A DNA stretch of 64,000 nucleotides from NCBI GenBank assembly GCA_002286715.1, contig NSJX01000046.1, forward strand, positions 129,446-193,445. Direction: 5' to 3'. The position numbers and the translations under genes are program-made. The notes under the pieces are model-generated. The model was not told the origin of the DNA and did not search any database. It was given only the letters and a program-made list of their open reading frames with translations. Source of the stretch: Dentipellis sp. KUC8613 (taxonomy: Eukaryota; Basidiomycota; Agaricomycetes; Russulales; Hericiaceae). Shown piece by piece: positions 1 through 11,974 of the stretch. Position 1 is the first letter of the stretch; each line of letters starts with the position of its first letter.

Positions 1-1055
1 GTACAGCTATTGATAAAATGAACCTCTTTTAGGGGAAAGCACATCTTTAAAGAAGCCGGCAGCTTGCAACGTAGCGAGGGGACCATGCCGAGCGAAGACC
101 AAGGCGTTCTAAGGACAGACGATCCAGGCATCAGAAACAGATCAGTCGGAGAGGCATCTTTGGCAGGCGCTAGTGGTTCCCTCTATGCATCAGTAAGAGA
201 TTGATACCATCGAATTGTCACATACGACAGATGGAGGGCAGCTAGGTTTGCACTGCTGTTTGGGAGTGGCGACGATTTGACCCATCCTGTATGGTGTGGC
301 CAGATGACCGACTCGAAGTATTCACTACGTTCAGGAACGAGTGCAAAACGGTGCCTACCATTTTCGGCACTGGGGTACCAGGGTCTTGCCAGAGTGACGA
401 GCTGCGGATTATGGTGATCACTACCATGCCCATTGCCACTGTGGTGTCTCCGGCAACGATAAGTCCAGAAGCATCGGAAGATATTGTGTATGCGCAGTGT
501 CAGGGCTTCGGCTTCGAAGACTTCGGATCCAGGATGCCAGAGCCCCAATCCTTAATGGTTCCGCCGATCTACCACTCACGCGGGGCAATATGACTTGCTG
601 TCTGCTGATCTCACATACCCATCGTATCCAAACATTGCTCAGCCTGAGGCACTGTCGAGTTCAGATCTAGGAAGACGTGACAGCCACCTAAGAGAAGACG
701 ATGATAGCTTACCGAAACCACACGGACAGACCAGCGCTCATCCGAAGACTTGCGAAGGGCGCAAAGGAGATCTATTGACGAAAGTGAAACTAGGCGCCGA
801 GGGTATCCGGTCAGTATCAAAATGCCAGCAAACTCAATCGTCAACCAATGAGCTGAAGGCATCGCCCCCGAAGTCCTGGACCCGGTGGCTTGATGCTCCT
901 GAAAAAAATTCACTAATATAAACTGATGTTACATTGACACCAGAGGTGCGTTTTCGTAACCTAACTGGGTCTGAAAATTGTCAAGCAATCAATCGGAAGA
1001 AATCACGGATGCTATATTCTCGAGCTCTTACCCGTCCCCTTCTTTCAATATTTCT
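1..1055. other. Intergenic, with weak decayed coding traces
   Basis: No confident gene. On the minus strand around 200-600 a hydrophobic open stretch (containing VAMGMVVITII) is followed by sequence resembling the minus-strand element at 3107-3870; the best shared words are near 215-235 and 3520-3540 (catctgtcgta-gtgacaat). This may be a remnant of a DUF6534-type fungal membrane protein, but reading frames are broken and the call is weak. The stretch 600-1055 has no recognisable gene. Confidence 0.25.
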
Positions 1056-2638
1056 CTAGTTCGCAGACTGCTGTCCCACTGAGATTGTGACGAGCTCTGT
1101 GTCTCCGCGCTGGAACACGACGGGGGCAGCAACTTGCGCATTGCGTCGAATATTCAGCACAATGCGCGCGGTGAGGATTACGTGTATAACACGTTGAAGA
1201 CTGTAGACTATAATTTAGAAATAGCCAAGAAGTCGGGAGAGCAGAAGGAATACAGACAGGGTGAGAAGTGTTGTGTATCCGACCTGCAAGCATCCGGATT
1301 TAGAAGAGTATCAGTGGTACTCCCCATGAAACACTCACTGGGCCTGAAGCCAGGACGACAACATTGGCGACAGACGACACTACTTTGAGGTGTCAGAAGA
1401 TATCCCGAGACACCTCAAAAGGCACGGACCGAGCAGAAAGAAAAATGCTAATAATCCTGCAAGATATCGTTTGAGCACCGCAGCCAAGAGGATCGCAGGA
1501 CTCGCTTACCATCCCGATAGACCTGGAACATGAGCGGCGAGGTTCTGCGTTGAACTATGTGACAGAATTGTGAAGACATAAAGGAAACGACCCTCGTGAG
1601 GACGTACGGTGCTTCATGCCCTTGACCAAGAACAGGCCGATGACAACTATATAGAATAAAATGAACAGAGCGGCAGCACGTTCTTCAAAATTTGACTTAC
1701 TAGATTCGTATACCAGCGGTATGACATAACAAATATACAGTGTTTTCTTTGCCTTCGAAACAAAACATCCACGGATGACCGGTAGCAAGCCTGCTGGCTG
1801 AGAGACTAGAAAATAGTCAGTTAATCCGGTATGGCAAATTCAGAGAAGGACGCACACTCCATCGAGCGAAGGAAATCGTTGACAAAAACCCCTACTAGAA
1901 TCAAGTCCGTAACGAACAGTGTCCCTAATCCGAAAGCGATCCTTCGTCCTCCTCCCCAGACGGCCCATGTACGAGCAGCCACGATGACTTGATAGGTTGA
2001 TTATCAGGACTACGCGTTGCGGAAAAAATATTTGAAGGACTCACGCTCAGAAAGACGAGCTCCGAAAACCATTATCCCTAGTCCATCTGAGCAATCCGAC
2101 TCTGAGAATCCTGGACGAAGAGAACTCACAGCCACCGGTTGTATAGAACGTATGACAAGTTGAGCTAGTCATGTTGTAGCCCAGTTGTTCTATCCGTCAA
2201 TTTCAGGAAAAGAGTCAGGGGATTGAATTATTCTTGGAGCCACTTACGATAAACGTCGAAGACCGTGTCGATGTAAGGCACATATCGATTCAGCAGAAAT
2301 ATGACCTTAGAAATGGACCAGTGAGACTTCCATATCAGCTCGAACTCGTCCGGAAAAGTAAGGATATGGTCGTAGAACTAAGAGTCAGGAAGTAAATTAG
2401 CGAGTGAACGAGTGGAAATACGACAAAAATTGCGTACGAGCAGGACCAACGAGCTTACTGCGTTGAAGCAGTGATTAGCCTGAGATGGGGCAACAGCACT
2501 TTGATACACTTACGCCCGAAGCACTAGCCGAGGCTATCAGTCATTCATAACGAATTCATTTCGTGATGGATCACGTACCCCTACAGTCCAGACGTCCCTC
2601 ACGGCGCCTACTAGTAGCTCTGCTTGTGCTGGATCCAT
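1056..2638 (-). CDS. DUF6533-type multi-pass membrane protein
   Basis: About 290 residues assembled from roughly 13 very short exons. The start at 2638 gives MDPAQAELLVGAVRDVW; exon 3 (about 2385-2240) carries the family hallmark FYDHILTFPDEFELIWKSHW followed by LLNRYVPYID. Later exons give GLGIMVFGARLSE, VAARTWAVWGGGRR, the loop MFQVYRDG, SSVANVVVLAS and the final helix ARIVLNIRRNAQ before a polar tail and TAG at 1056. This order of hydrophobic segments matches the seven-helix-like DUF6533 proteins that are numerous in Agaricomycetes. Their function is unknown; a receptor-like role is often suggested but is only inference. All splice sites used are GT-AG and no stop interrupts the model, so it appears intact. 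Two paralogs lie at 13.7 and 16.7 kb on the opposite strand. Confidence 0.8.
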
Positions 2639-3106
2639 GTTGCTCGCCAAAGGCCTCCCTGTGCGTCTTTGGGTCCTCTTTATGCATGAAAATACTCGTA
2701 GATCAAGGCATGATGGTAGCCGGGTAGCATTTGAATGCACGACGCCAAGATAGCGCACTGTCCGGATACAAAGGGCGGCGCAGGACGGAATGCTGACCAT
2801 AGCTATGAGGTATGACCCAGCAATTGTATCCCTGCGCCACAGGAACACCTGCACGACAGCTCATATCGGTGGACGGACGCGCGCTTCATATTTGGGGGTA
2901 GGGGAAAACGCTAGAAATGGCCGATGACATATAATATGAGCGCTGGGCGCATGTGAAAGCAGCTCTGCAAAGACAACTCACTGGGCTTTCTCGGAAGGCG
3001 CTGTGAACATCTCAGTGTGGATGGGGCGAATACAAATATTCATGACAACATGCTGCTGCTGCTACCGCCGCCGCATGCTGCTCTCCACTGCGAAGTAGAG
3101 GGATTT
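2639..3106. other. Intergenic, upstream of the DUF6533 gene
   Basis: No gene seen. It holds a short CTG/CCG triplet-rich patch near 3050-3085 and presumably the promoter of the minus-strand DUF6533 gene. Confidence 0.4.
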
Positions 3107-3870
3107 TCACGACAACGATTTTATAGATGCGTCGAGGCCTTTCAGGGGAGGAAGGATGCGACCGATCACGATTGAGCAGACTACGGTGACCGTTCTACGA
3201 AAAGCTTCTATGTCGCACACACTTGCGTCTTCACCAATCTCTGACCTCACGGGGGATACCGCTGGTCGGCTTTGCGGCGCACAGGTGCCACTGTTGACAG
3301 AGTGTTTGTTTGTGAGCACGATGCACGAGTCAATTAGCGGCTCACAATTCTGGCATTCAATCAACCCGAGCAAGTTGACAGCATTTCCGAGGACCAATGA
3401 TTGACTGTTATGATCCTTCGTGGATAGATGCCGCTGGAGAAGTGTATACAGACGCCAGCGGGAGCTTATTCGACACATCAGCAAGAGATTGACGCGAGGG
3501 ATCCGGATTGTCACGTACGACAGATGCAAGATGCGGGGTGCATGTTGAAGGTGTACACTTCTGTTGGGAAGTGGAGACAGTGTGATGCATGATGCATGAT
3601 ACACCATCCTGTCAGATTCTCCACTGAGGGTCACCAGTCACCGGAAGACCAATGGTCAAACGCTCGCCCTTCTGCCATGTGGACACCCGCACGACCTGAC
3701 TCGTCTCTGGGTGAGCCATAAGCAAGAGGCTGAGAATCTGTAATTACTCACCATCTCGACGGAGGCAGCGACTTGCAAAGTCGAGACCTCAGATGGAATA
3801 TTGCTGTATTCAAAGCTAAGTCGTCTAAAGATCAGAAAGCACTGTTACCTATAGTATAGAACCTGTCACG
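3107..3870 (-). pseudogene. Probable DUF6534-type membrane protein remnant
   Basis: Reading leftwards, the segment near 3800-3760 encodes SEVSTLQVAASVEM, which resembles the conserved core of fungal DUF6534 membrane proteins, and near 3490-3450 RVNLLLMCRISSR resembles their terminal K-x-Y-x-N-S-L-L-x-x-L-N helix. Between them the expected helices are not readable in one frame, and the N-terminal half was not found upstream. An open frame from 3634 to 3107 continues past the terminal helix for about 110 residues with no recognisable domain. This is most likely a decayed gene, or a divergent gene whose exons I could not join. A related but weaker trace is at 200-600. Confidence 0.35.
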
Positions 3871-4549
3871 TCATGACATGCATACATAACTACGTAGGAG
3901 TATGCTCTCAATTCTTGCGTGCGCAATCACTTCAACAATGGGGTGGTAACGACTGCCGTGCCAACTGCGAATTTGTCGCAATGTGGCCTCTCCGAGTTCG
4001 TCGACAGCATTTTGAGGGGGGTATCCCTCTTCAATGGCGCGACAACGTACCGACGACGGATTTTTTGCGCAACTGAAGTCGACGAGAACCGATATTAATG
4101 ACAGGGTTCGGAGGGGCTACCAATCCAGTAGCGAAGGGCTCAGCTCCAGAAGAAGAGCGAGCATTTCAAAAGACAGGCCCGGAGAATTCCGAGCACTGTG
4201 CCAGGACCCCGTGACCGCTTTCCACCTCCCTGACAACACCCACCCGTAAACACCCTCAAACACGGATTCATAGTGGAAATTCCGACGAGACTTCTTGACT
4301 TTAGTTGAGCTGCAGCATGAACGAGGCTGATGCGGGGGTATCACACAAACAAGCTTGTAAGTGGGGGGCACCTTCCATTAAAGTGTAATACGATGATGAC
4401 CTCTCCTCCACCTCCCACCCTACAAACGACCGCGAGAGCAGCATTTAAGATTCAAAGGCGACACGCGCCATTAAGTATCCAATCCCATCCGTAACCTATA
4501 CTAACAAAACACGACGTGCACAATTTTTTGAGACATCTCAGCTGCCCAA
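3871..4549. other. Intergenic
   Basis: No gene supported; the short open stretches on both strands have no recognisable content. It includes the 3' flank of the fatty acid hydroxylase gene. Confidence 0.4.
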
Positions 4550-5975
4550 TTACATGGGGATGACAGTGTTGAAGACGATGTCCCAGATCTTGCCTATAGT
4601 ACAGGTCAGCGGAGGAGGAGGGAGGGAAGAGGAGGATGGAGACGCACTGGTGACACCGAACCCGAGCTCGAAGTTCTTGTAGTGATGCGCCAGGTGGTAT
4701 TTCTTCATCTCGCGCATGTACGTGGGCAGCTTCGTGTGGTGCATGCTGTATAACATTGTGTCAATTCCAACCTCATTGATTGAGCGTAGGACGGAAAGCT
4801 TACGCGTAGTGCATGCAGTCATAGATAACGTCTGCAAGACAAGTCGTAAGCTACATGGACAATACAAGAGGTCGGCGATAACGTACAGAACGTGAAGGCG
4901 CCCGAGATAAGCCCGTTCGCGACCGAAGCCGGGAAGAGCGCGTGCGCAAGACGCGTGAAGGGGAGGGACAGGGCGGTGAACATAGCAGGTGGCATAACCA
5001 GCCTCAGTCTAGAATGGAATGAGCACACTCCACAACGACAGCTGAACGGTATATGCTTACCCGTCCATGGGCAGATAATGGTGCACGCCATGCAGCAAAA
5101 AGTGCAGAGTCAAGAATGCTGGCCTATCCGGGAGGTACTCGTCCACATGGAACAGGAAGCGGTGGAGCGTGTACTCGAGGATTGTCCAGATGATGTTCCC
5201 CGTAAAGAACGTCAGGGCAAATTTGATATACGCATCGGTAGGGACTGAGGAGAGCGCGTGCAGCGGCAGCGCCGGGTGGCTCGTGAATGACGGGAGCACG
5301 ACACCAGCGTATTGGAGGATGGAGCGCAGGCCAAGGTAGGTGGCGATGGGGAGCCAGATAGTTGGCACAACATACCAAGCGGTGCGAGTGAAGACCTGTT
5401 CTGGATGAACAACTGGACACAGGAAACACTCTGATACGTACCTCAAGGATGTCGGGGCCGAAAAGACGGGCCGACTTGGCGAGATGGCGAGGTTGGTGGA
5501 CTTGCTGGAGATAGTACGCTTTGCTGTGTGTTCATCAGAATCAGAAGTTTCTCACAACAAACAAATCACCAACGCACCTGAAGTTGGCATACCACATCTG
5601 CTCCAACAGAGGCCTCCTCAAGTCCAAGAACTGGTTCTTCTCAAAGTCTCTGTCCTCGTCCGTGTTCTCGGGGTGGAAGTCGTCCGTCGGCTCCCAGTCG
5701 TCGTGCACAAGCTCTTCGCCCGCACCTACGCGGCCAATGATGAACTCCTCGAGCATAGCATACGCACTATCGGAGTGGTCATGCTCCTGGGGGTCCTTCA
5801 TCACATTCTCCACGTCGCGACCGGCATGCTTCAAGATCAAGTCGTCTCCTCCAGGGTGGTCCGCAAGGAACGCGGTCACGTCGTAGACGCGGCCACGGTG
5901 GGAGATCCAGCAGGAGGACGCTGATGCGTGCTGGGCGACGTCGGAGGCCGTGTAGATGCGGACGCGCTTGGACAT
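4550..5975 (-). CDS. SCS7: Fatty acid 2-hydroxylase (sphingolipid alpha-hydroxylase)
   Basis: Di-iron membrane hydroxylase that puts a 2-hydroxyl on the very-long-chain fatty acid of ceramide in the endoplasmic reticulum. Residues 1-80 form a cytochrome b5 domain with the heme-ligand motif HPGGDD and a second histidine in KHAGRD. A linker contains YYLQQVHQPRHL, typical of the family, and the C-terminal hydroxylase domain has the histidine boxes HRFLFH, HFLLHGVHH, LHHTK and HLAHH. The protein is about 370 residues, the usual length, and ends NTVIPM. It has six or seven exons; the one before the last ends GVTS and joins KIWDIVF across a 55-bp intron. The start at 5975 is the first ATG, directly before the b5 domain. 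No defect was seen. Confidence 0.93.
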
Positions 5976-6889
5976 GATGGCAGAAGGAGAGGACGGCGAC
6001 GGGGAGGAGAGAACCGTAACGACTTTCTATAACGCCGGCGTCGCACCACTAAGACGAATTATGTAATATCCGCAGTCTGGCTGCGCCTCTTTGCTTTTCT
6101 CGGCCTGCCTCGAGCTTACCAGCCGAGTCTCCTCCTCGTCATTGCGGATTTTCCGTATTTCAAACTTGTGTTCGTTTCGCAAAAATACATGCGTCCCTGC
6201 AGGTTACTAGAGCGCATCGACTGGTCGATGGTAGTCTATCGCACTGTGTATTTTGGCTGTAATTCATCCGTGTTTATCGTCGAAGCGCAAGGCCCAATAC
6301 ATCTTCTTTCGCAACCTCGGTTCTCGCAAGAGTACTGGCAATGTGCTGTCTAGTCAACCATCAGAAAAATTGAGCCGTGAAGAGAGCGCATTCCATCCGC
6401 TCAATGAATTTAGTGCCTCGTCCAGCGGTATACCTAACACCCCAGAAACTGTTGTCCAAGATAGCCTTGCCCCGTCTGCTTTCCTGAATAGACAGTCCCA
6501 CCATCCCAAGATTCAGTTCCCCGAGTACGGCAGCACGCTTCACCACGAGAAGCCCGAAGCAATCCACACATCCCTCCGTCACCCAATGAAGGGTGAATCC
6601 GATACGGTCCCCATCGACGCGCTTCGCGTTCTCGGACGCGACCGTAGGCAAGAAGCAAGCGGGGAGGAAAACTCACCAAAGAAGTCGCTCGCGGCGAGCA
6701 CCGGGCGCACACAGAGCTTCCCAACACATGGCAAACGCCAAACCACCTGTCCAACTAATCCGAGAGAAAGTTAGAAGAACGATACAGTAAATAAGCCATA
6801 CAGTACAACCAATATCCAGGTCCATAATACAGCGACGACCCATTGGTCCGAAGACAACGCGAAGGCGAAGGAAGGAGGCAAGCGCAGTG
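5976..6889. other. Gap between FA 2-hydroxylase and YJU2, possible small gene
   Basis: This holds the promoter side of the hydroxylase and the 3' flank of YJU2. A minus-strand open stretch at 6651-6361 (ending ERMECALFTAQFF) could be joined to a hydrophobic exon at about 6820-6670 (starting MDLDIGCTVWLIYC) as a small unknown protein, but an overlapping plus-strand frame is as long and nothing is recognised in either. I do not call a gene. Confidence 0.25.
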
Positions 6890-7913
6890 TTATGCTTTGA
6901 CCTTCGGCTTCTTCACGATCTTGATGCCGAGCGAGTTCGTCTTTTTCTTCACGGGCGGCAGGCGCGTCGCGGTCTTGGTAGACGAGATCATCTGGCGCGT
7001 CTCCTCCGGCAGGAGGCTCTCCAAATCCGGCTCGACGTCGTCCGCCTTGCGCTTCACGGTCACTGTCGGCGCTGCGCTGACTCCGCCTTCTGGTGAACGT
7101 GACGCAGACCCCGAGCCCGACGCCGCAGGTATCTTCGCAAACACCTCGCGCACCAACCGCTCGTCCTCTTCCTCCGCCCGGCGTTTCTCCTCATCTTCCT
7201 CCTGTAGCACGTCCTCAACCCGCACGCGCGCCGCAAGGTCGACGCTCTGCCCGACGCGCTCGTTGCGCGCATTGCGTGCGCGGATGTCCTGCAGCGCGTC
7301 GAGCACGTCCATCTCGCGCTTCGCGTCGACCTGGCGGTTCTCGAGCGCCTTCATCGGGTTGTTCTCCTCCTCTTCGAGCCGCGCGAGCTTGTCCTCCTCC
7401 TCGACGGCCTTCTCCTCGCGCCAGGGCTCGAAGTTCCGCGAGGCACCGTGCTCCGCAGCGTAGTCGGTGTTCTTGGGGTCTGTCTTGAAGGTTATTTCCG
7501 CGGAACAGAGCGTGCTGCGCGTGGGTTAGATGGTATCCTGACCGAGAAGATAGAGTATGAACGCACCATTTGATGTAGAAGCGGAAGATTTTGATTCCAA
7601 AGTAGTCCTCGCCCTCGACTGTCTCCTTACGGGCGTTGAATTTCTTGCCTTTGTAGATGTATTCACCACAGGTATTACAGCGCCTGTATAGATCAAGTTA
7701 GCTTGGTAGAGAAGGGAGTAACTCGAGACGCACATAGAGAAGGGTGCCATGAGACGCACAACCTGCTGCGAGTTCTTGGGCTGCTTGCGCCGGGGAATCA
7801 AGGACGGATCGAAATCCGGGGGGAAGTACTTGTTCAAGACTGCACAATGCTGTTAGTTTTCTCTTTCACTTTGATATATAATAGATCAAGAGCGTACCTT
7901 TTCGCTCAGACAT
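6890..7913 (-). CDS. YJU2: Splicing factor YJU2 (CWC16 family)
   Basis: A spliceosome component that joins the activated spliceosome and promotes the first catalytic step by docking the branch helix. The first exon encodes only MSERK, followed by [18 protein letters not shown], the invariant N terminus of the family. Two CxxC pairs (CNTC in the second part, CTLC after the next intron) form the zinc-binding core, with [10 protein letters not shown] and [13 protein letters not shown] between them. The C-terminal half is a charged coiled coil ([17 protein letters not shown]) and a lysine-rich tail ending KKPKVKA. It is about 285 residues in four or five exons. It is divergent from the Mis14 gene with only 197 bp between start codons. 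Confidence 0.92.
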
Positions 7914-8110
7914 GTTGGAGAGGTGAAGAAGAGCTCAGGAGAGTCGACAGTGGTGAGTGCAAGACTGAAGAGCAGTCCGCAAGCTCGCTGACCGGAAAGC
8001 CCACATGTGCTGACTCATCTTGTGCACGTGCCTGTACCCTTGGGGTTAGGGTCCGACGCGACCTTCGAGTCTTGGGCTTTCGACAGCTTGGACTCGGACG
8101 CGTCGCCGCC
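7914..8110. promoter_or_regulatory. Shared divergent promoter YJU2 / Mis14
   Basis: 197 bp separate the two start codons on opposite strands, so the promoters must overlap. A TATATAAT stretch occurs at 7875-7882 inside the first YJU2 intron. No specific operator could be identified. Confidence 0.6.
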
Positions 8111-8955
8111 ATGGATGCCTCGCGCGAAGAATACCCCAAGATCTCTGTAGACGCTCGGCAAGACTGGGAACGCGTAAAAAAGAACTTCGCGACCGCGGTT
8201 CACGCACACATGGAGGAACTGATGGGCGGGTTGAAAGGGAGGGAGAAGCTGTCGGCGGGAGAGGAGGCCAAGTTGAGGGCAAACGTGCAGCGTGTGAGTA
8301 CAGTGTTAGTCTTTCAAGCTGTTGGACGCGAGCAAAAGGCTGATTTGTATGACGATACAGTTTGTGGATCTAACTTTTGAGAAGGCGAAGCCGAATTTGA
8401 GGGTGAATGGCAGAGATTTAGAGGACGCGGATGAGGATGCGGGTATGTCTTCTGTCCCGCCACGTCTTGCAACGACTCACCACGGCTCTAGACGTAGAAC
8501 CCTTCGACGAGGCTCTTGACAGACATATCTGGTCTCTGTCGGACCAGCGGCTGAAGTGCGATCGCGAGCTTGCGAATAAGCGACGCACCCGTCCAGAAGA
8601 AATTGTCACGCTCCTCAATGGACTATTCGAGCTGCAGCGCGAGGAAGAGAGCATGCTCGAGCCCGACGGCGAGGATGAGCCAATGGATGTGGAGAATGGT
8701 GCGTCTTATTCGTTGTGTTCTCCCTGCCAGGTATTGACCTTGAATTCAGTGAATGAAGAGGCGTTAGTGACAGTTGAAGAGACTTTCACGGGGCTGTCGG
8801 GTATGGCAGGTGGGCTACAGCAGGTACGTTTGGCAGTGCTGTTGTTTGAGAAGAAATCCTTCAACATTCGATTTTCACAGGCAATACATACCCAGCTGGA
8901 GCGAATCGAGCGCCTTCCAGTCGTCGACAAGGAAATCAAGGCCCTCGAACCGTGA
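8111..8955 (+). CDS. MIS14: Mis14/NSL1-like kinetochore subunit
   Basis: Predicted subunit of the Mis12/MIND complex, which links the inner centromere to the Ndc80 microtubule-binding complex. About 200 residues in five exons. The diagnostic stretch runs from exon 2 into exon 3: KPNLRVNGRDLEDADEDA, then VEPFDEALDRHIWSL and ELANKRRTRPEEIV. It lines up in order with the NSL1/Mis14 domain (vNGxxW/L, FDExxxxI, ANKRxxxP). Exon 4 carries NEEALVTVEETFTGLSGM and the last exon ends EIKALEP. Predicted coiled-coil segments fit a four-subunit rod. The start at 8111 has a good context (gccgccATGG). The assignment rests on family pattern recognition, not on an alignment. Confidence 0.75.
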
Positions 8956-9292
8956 GGCTGACACGATACCCTGCTTGTAGCTTCTATATATTTATATCTA
9001 TACGAGGATCCGACTTATCTCTCCACCTGTACGTTACCATACACATGTACTTCCTACGCCACGACGCCTCCCGAGTCTGCTTCCCATTGTCCAAACGTCC
9101 CCGACACATGCTCATGCTCAGCGAGTCGCACCGGCCGCGGCACCCGCAAGAGCCGTCCGTCCGTGATCCCGACGGCAAATTAGATGTTACGTACTAGCTT
9201 ACCCCGCACTTGAGCTTGAATGCGGGGTCGTCCGATCTCAGGTATATATTCCCCTCCCCCGCCTCCAGCTCCCTCTCCTCTCAACGTACCCA
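8956..9292. promoter_or_regulatory. Mis14 3' flank and acyl-CoA synthetase promoter
   Basis: A TATATA sequence at 9243-9248, followed by a pyrimidine-rich stretch (9249-9285), stands about 45 bp before the ATG of the acyl-CoA synthetase, a typical fungal core promoter layout. No gene is present. Confidence 0.5.
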
Positions 9293-11974
9293 ATGCCTCC
9301 TCATCTACGACCCAGCATCCCGACGCGTGCCCGCCGCGGCGCGCGGCAGCTCACGCACTCCGCCGTCTCCGGCCCGACGCACCCGCCGCTCGACTCGCGC
9401 ACCTTCGCCGCGTACTTCGACCAGGAGATCCTCGCGAAACACGGCGCACGCCCTGCACTGCTATGCCCTCGCGAGCCGCCGCGGCCGCACGGCGGGCCGA
9501 TCGGGCGCAACCTGTCGCTGCAGATGCAAGGGAGCGCGAGGGAGCACCTCGCGTGGGACTTCCAGGAGTTTGACAGGCAGATCGGCGCGCTGGCGAGAGG
9601 CCTTGTTGGCTTGGGCGTGAGGAAGGGGGATCGTGTCGCGACGCTTATGGGGAATAACAGGTTCGTGGTGATGTGGTGTTATGCTGCGCGTGTGCTAACG
9701 ACTGGGTGACAGCGCGTACGCGATGCTGCAGTGGGCGTGCGCACGTATCGGTGCGATCTTGGTCACCGTGAATCCTGCGTACCGTGTGCACGAACTGGTA
9801 CGTCGGTGGAAATGCATGTGTTGAGGAGTAACAGGACTAAGATGCGATTCTGTGCAGGTTAACACGTTGTCCCTGGTTGGCGTCTCGCAACTCTTTATCG
9901 TGCCGTCCATACGGAGCTCGCGTTATCTTGATCTGCTCAGTAAAGAGCTTCCCTCTCTGAGCTCACAGCAGCCTGGAAGTATCCAGGAAGAGCGTCTTCC
10001 TGCGCTACGTGGGATCGCAGTCGTGGATAACACGCTCGGTAAGGAGGGCGTACGGCCTTTCAAGGAAGACTTGGAAGTAATTAAGTGCGCGGTTGACTTC
10101 AGGGAAGTTCTCGTGTGGAGAGAAAAAGGGAGAGAGGAGAGGATTGTGAGAGAGATGGAGCGGAGCTTGCAGAATGACGATGTAATGAACTTGCAGTTCA
10201 CGAGGTGCGTACACGCATTGGGTTGGGTTGGGTTAGGTGAGGATCGTCGCTGATGTTAGTTCTTAGTGGGACTACAGGGATGCCGAAGGCAGTCTCCGTG
10301 AGTCTTTAACCTCATTACATGCACCGTTTATGTTGGATGCTAATTGACATGCGATGAAGCTCACACACTCCAACCTGCTGAACAATGCCATTTCTATCGG
10401 AGACGCAATGAACCTCACACCTGAAGATGTCGTCTGTGGGTGTAATTTCGAGCCAAATTTCCACGCCTTATTGATTTACTACTCTTCTAGGCAATGTTCC
10501 TCCCCTCTTCCACTGTTTTGATAAGTCTCCCAGTCTTCTCTATTCCGCGCTCCATCTTTACCTGTTCACCCACACGCCTCGTCCTCGGCAACCTTGCCGC
10601 CTGGGTCCGTGGTGCCGCGATCGTATACCCATCCGAGATCTTCGACCCGCGCGCCATCGTCGACGCCGTGCTCGGCCTGCGCTGCACCGCGCTGCACGGT
10701 GTACCGACACACTTCCTCGGGGTCCTCGCGGAGGTCGAGCGCAGGCGGGCAGAAGGGGAGCGACTAGATTTCTCTGCACTCAGGTGAGTCGTGCGTATGA
10801 TGGTCAGTGGGGTATGCTGATCGTTTCTTGCTGCAGGACGGGCATTGCAGCCGGTTCGCCTGTGCCCATCCAATTGATGAAGCAGCTTATTGAGGATATC
10901 AATCTGCGGGAACTGACGAATGCGTATGGAATGAGTGCGTTCATCTATCTCTCGCCGTACTCAATTGGTTGCTAAGGTCTGAATCTGCAGCGGAAACCAG
11001 GTAAGCTCGCCTACGAGCATTCATTTGAGGATGGACACTGATGTAGTGGCGCGCTCTAAGTCCGGTATCCTTCCAAACCGTCCCAACAGACCCGCTGCTC
11101 AAGCGTGTTGAGACTGTCGGCAGAGTACGTCCGCACGTGAAGGCGAAGGTGGTCGACGAGGAGGGAAACATTGTCCCCATCGGCACGCCGGGCGAGCTGC
11201 TCGTTTCCGGGTATCTGGTTCAGAAAGGGTACGCCACGTCCTCCAGTCCCGTATTCCGGTGTCGCTGGGCTGGTCTGTAAGTGACCATGGGTGTCAATAG
11301 GTACTGGGAGGATGAGGAGCAAACGAAGAAGGTCATCAAGCGGAACCCGGAGCACGAGGAGACAGTCTGGATGCATACAGGGGACCAAGCCGTCATGGAC
11401 GCCGAAGGCTACCTATCTAGTACGCCTCTCGCTCATCCCCTCCCACACACCCTCTTCTAACCTCACCTCCCAGTCGTCAGCCGCATCAAGGTTCGTCTCC
11501 TGTCTCCATTCCTTTCGAGAACACCGCACGCCGCTGACCATCTCGACAGGACATCATCATCCGCGGCGGCGAGAACCTCTTCCCAATCCAGATCGAGAAC
11601 ACGCTGACGAGCGACCCGGAGATCCTCGAGGCGGCGGTCGTCGCCGTCCCCAACGCGCGCTACGGCGAGGTCGTCGGCGCGTGGGTCGTGCCGCGGCCCG
11701 AGGCGCGCGCGACGCTGACGCGGGAGCGCGTGCGCAGAATCGTGTGGAACGGCATGAACCCGCAGGTGCGCTCTGCTCAGTAGAACTTGCAGTAGTCCAT
11801 GAGCTGACTCGAATGCAGAATGCACCGCAGTGGGTGTGGTTCGTGGGAGAGGGCGGGGAGGAGATGGGGCTACAGGCGCTGCCGAAGACGCCGAGCGGCA
11901 AGGTGCAGAAGCATGTGCTGCGGGAGCTCAGCCGGGAGCTGGCGGAGAAGCGGATTGGCCTGGTCGAGTCATAA
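9293..11974 (+). CDS. Medium-chain acyl-CoA synthetase (ACSF2-like)
   Basis: An ATP-dependent acyl-CoA ligase (adenylate-forming family) that activates fatty acids to CoA thioesters. About 590 residues in roughly 13 exons. The N terminus ([20 protein letters not shown]) is arginine-rich and lacks acids, so mitochondrial import is likely. Motifs in order: LMGNN and VNPAYR; the P-loop [11 protein letters not shown] split by an intron at about 10205-10266; [17 protein letters not shown]; the hinge [28 protein letters not shown]; and the catalytic-lysine region [15 protein letters not shown]. The protein ends IGLVES, with no peroxisomal SKL-type signal. All motifs are intact. The substrate chain length is inferred from overall similarity only. 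Confidence 0.9.

Noticed and set aside
6843..7488. Plus-strand serine- and arginine-rich open frames of up to 206 codons
   Set aside because: They are shadows of the YJU2 coding exon on the other strand.
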